From NCBI GenBank assembly GCA_002439665.1, contig DJPC01000174.1, positions 17,067-22,175 on the forward strand: 5,109 nt of DNA. The letters run 5' to 3'. The notes below the pieces were generated by a model. That model did no database searches and was not told the origin of the DNA. It saw only the letters and a program-made list of their open reading frames with translations. Numbering within the stretch: position 1 is the first letter of the stretch; each line of letters starts with the position of its first letter. Positions 4,738 through 5,109 of the stretch are shown piece by piece. This DNA comes from Dialister sp. UBA6422 (GTDB lineage Bacteria; Bacillota; Negativicutes; Veillonellales; Dialisteraceae). The translations under genes and the position numbers were made by a program.

Positions 4738-5109
4738 TTACTTTTTATTTGCTTTTTTCGCCAAATGGCTACCGATGAACTGAATGAGCTGGACTACCAC
4801 GATCAGGACCAGAATGGTTGCTACCATTACATCTGCCTGGAAACGCTGATAGCCATAGCGGATGGCCAGGTCACCCAAGCCGCCGCCACCGATGGTGCCG
4901 GCCATAGCGGAGGAACCAATCAAGGTGACTACAACAACGGTGATATTTTCAATGATAGAAGGCAGTGCTTCTGGAATGAGTACTTTTTTAATAATCTGAA
5001 AGGGGGAAGCACCCATAGATTCAGCAGCTTCAATCAAACCAAAAGGAACTTCACGGATAGAAGTTTCTACCATACGAGCTGTGTACGGGATGGCAGCGAT
5101 GGTCAGTGG
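4738..5109 (-). CDS. metI: methionine ABC transporter permease MetI, 5' end beyond the window
   Basis: Membrane subunit of the MetNIQ importer; two copies form the channel and couple to the ATPase MetN. The frame is open to the right edge, giving 123 C-terminal residues of a protein usually about 217 long. It begins PLTIAAIPYTARMVE, which aligns near residue 93 of E. coli MetI. The ATPase-coupling EAA loop is present as EAAESMG (fragment residues 27-33) followed by ASPFQIIKKVLIPEALP. Two hydrophobic membrane segments follow, around the loop GTIGGGGLGDLAIRYGYQRF, which is highly characteristic of MetI. The C-terminus is lysine-rich (KKANKK). An internal Met at 5073 is not the true start, because homology continues upstream of it. 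Neighbouring metQ confirms the assignment; metN should lie further right. Confidence 0.95.
   Translation of the reverse strand, partial: PLTIAAIPYTARMVETSIREVPFGLIEAAESMGASPFQIIKKVLIPEALPSIIENITVVVVTLIGSSAMAGTIGGGGLGDLAIRYGYQRFQADVMVATILVLIVVVQLIQFIGSHLAKKANKK

Noticed and set aside
1..5109. CRISPR array, tRNA or rRNA gene, transposase, phage or defence genes
   Set aside because: No regular repeat-spacer pattern, no tRNA-like cloverleaf noticed, and every substantial coding region is accounted for by fabG, acpP, fabF, rnc, metQ and metI.

Overview
The window carries the end of a type II fatty-acid synthesis (fab) cluster, followed by a convergent methionine-transport operon. The fab part is fabG (3' part), acpP, fabF and rnc on the plus strand. 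The minus strand holds metQ and the 3' part of metI. Proteins and gene order are those of Bacillota. The fabG-acpP-fabF-rnc order, the moderate base composition and the style of the intergenic DNA make me favour a Negativicutes member (Veillonella/Dialister/Megasphaera type). That placement is inference; no rRNA or other marker gene is present.

Plus strand, 1-3258. FabG (ketoacyl-ACP reductase) lacks about its first 70 residues at the window edge. It is followed by acyl carrier protein, and a good sigma-70-type promoter overlaps the fabG stop codon. A 447-base gap then precedes fabF. This gap holds two hairpins behind acpP, a cytosine-rich and guanine-poor stretch, a candidate promoter at 972-1000 and a long stem-loop at 1155-1206. 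FabF (ketoacyl-ACP synthase II) and rnc (RNase III) overlap by four bases (ATGA), so they are very probably co-transcribed and translationally coupled. FabF elongates the acyl chain on ACP and FabG reduces the product. RNase III shares the transcript by the gene order common in Bacillota.

Boundary, 3259-3691. A 21-bp perfect stem-loop ends the fab/rnc unit, and a 12-bp stem with a U-tract on the minus strand ends the met unit. Between them is non-coding DNA with degenerate 7-base repeats and an imperfect inverted repeat about 235 bp across. The smc-ftsY genes that often follow rnc are absent here.

Minus strand, 3692-5109. MetI (permease, C-terminal 123 residues) lies upstream of MetQ (substrate-binding lipoprotein). 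The ATPase metN is expected just beyond the right edge. The 212-base metI-metQ gap is unusually long and contains more of the 7-base repeats.

The genes are ordinary housekeeping genes. No new defence or mobile system is visible. The observations most worth a second look are in the non-coding DNA (heptamer repeats in every long gap, a structured fabF-rnc leader, an internal acpP promoter), plus an Asn-to-Asp replacement at the FabG catalytic-tetrad position.
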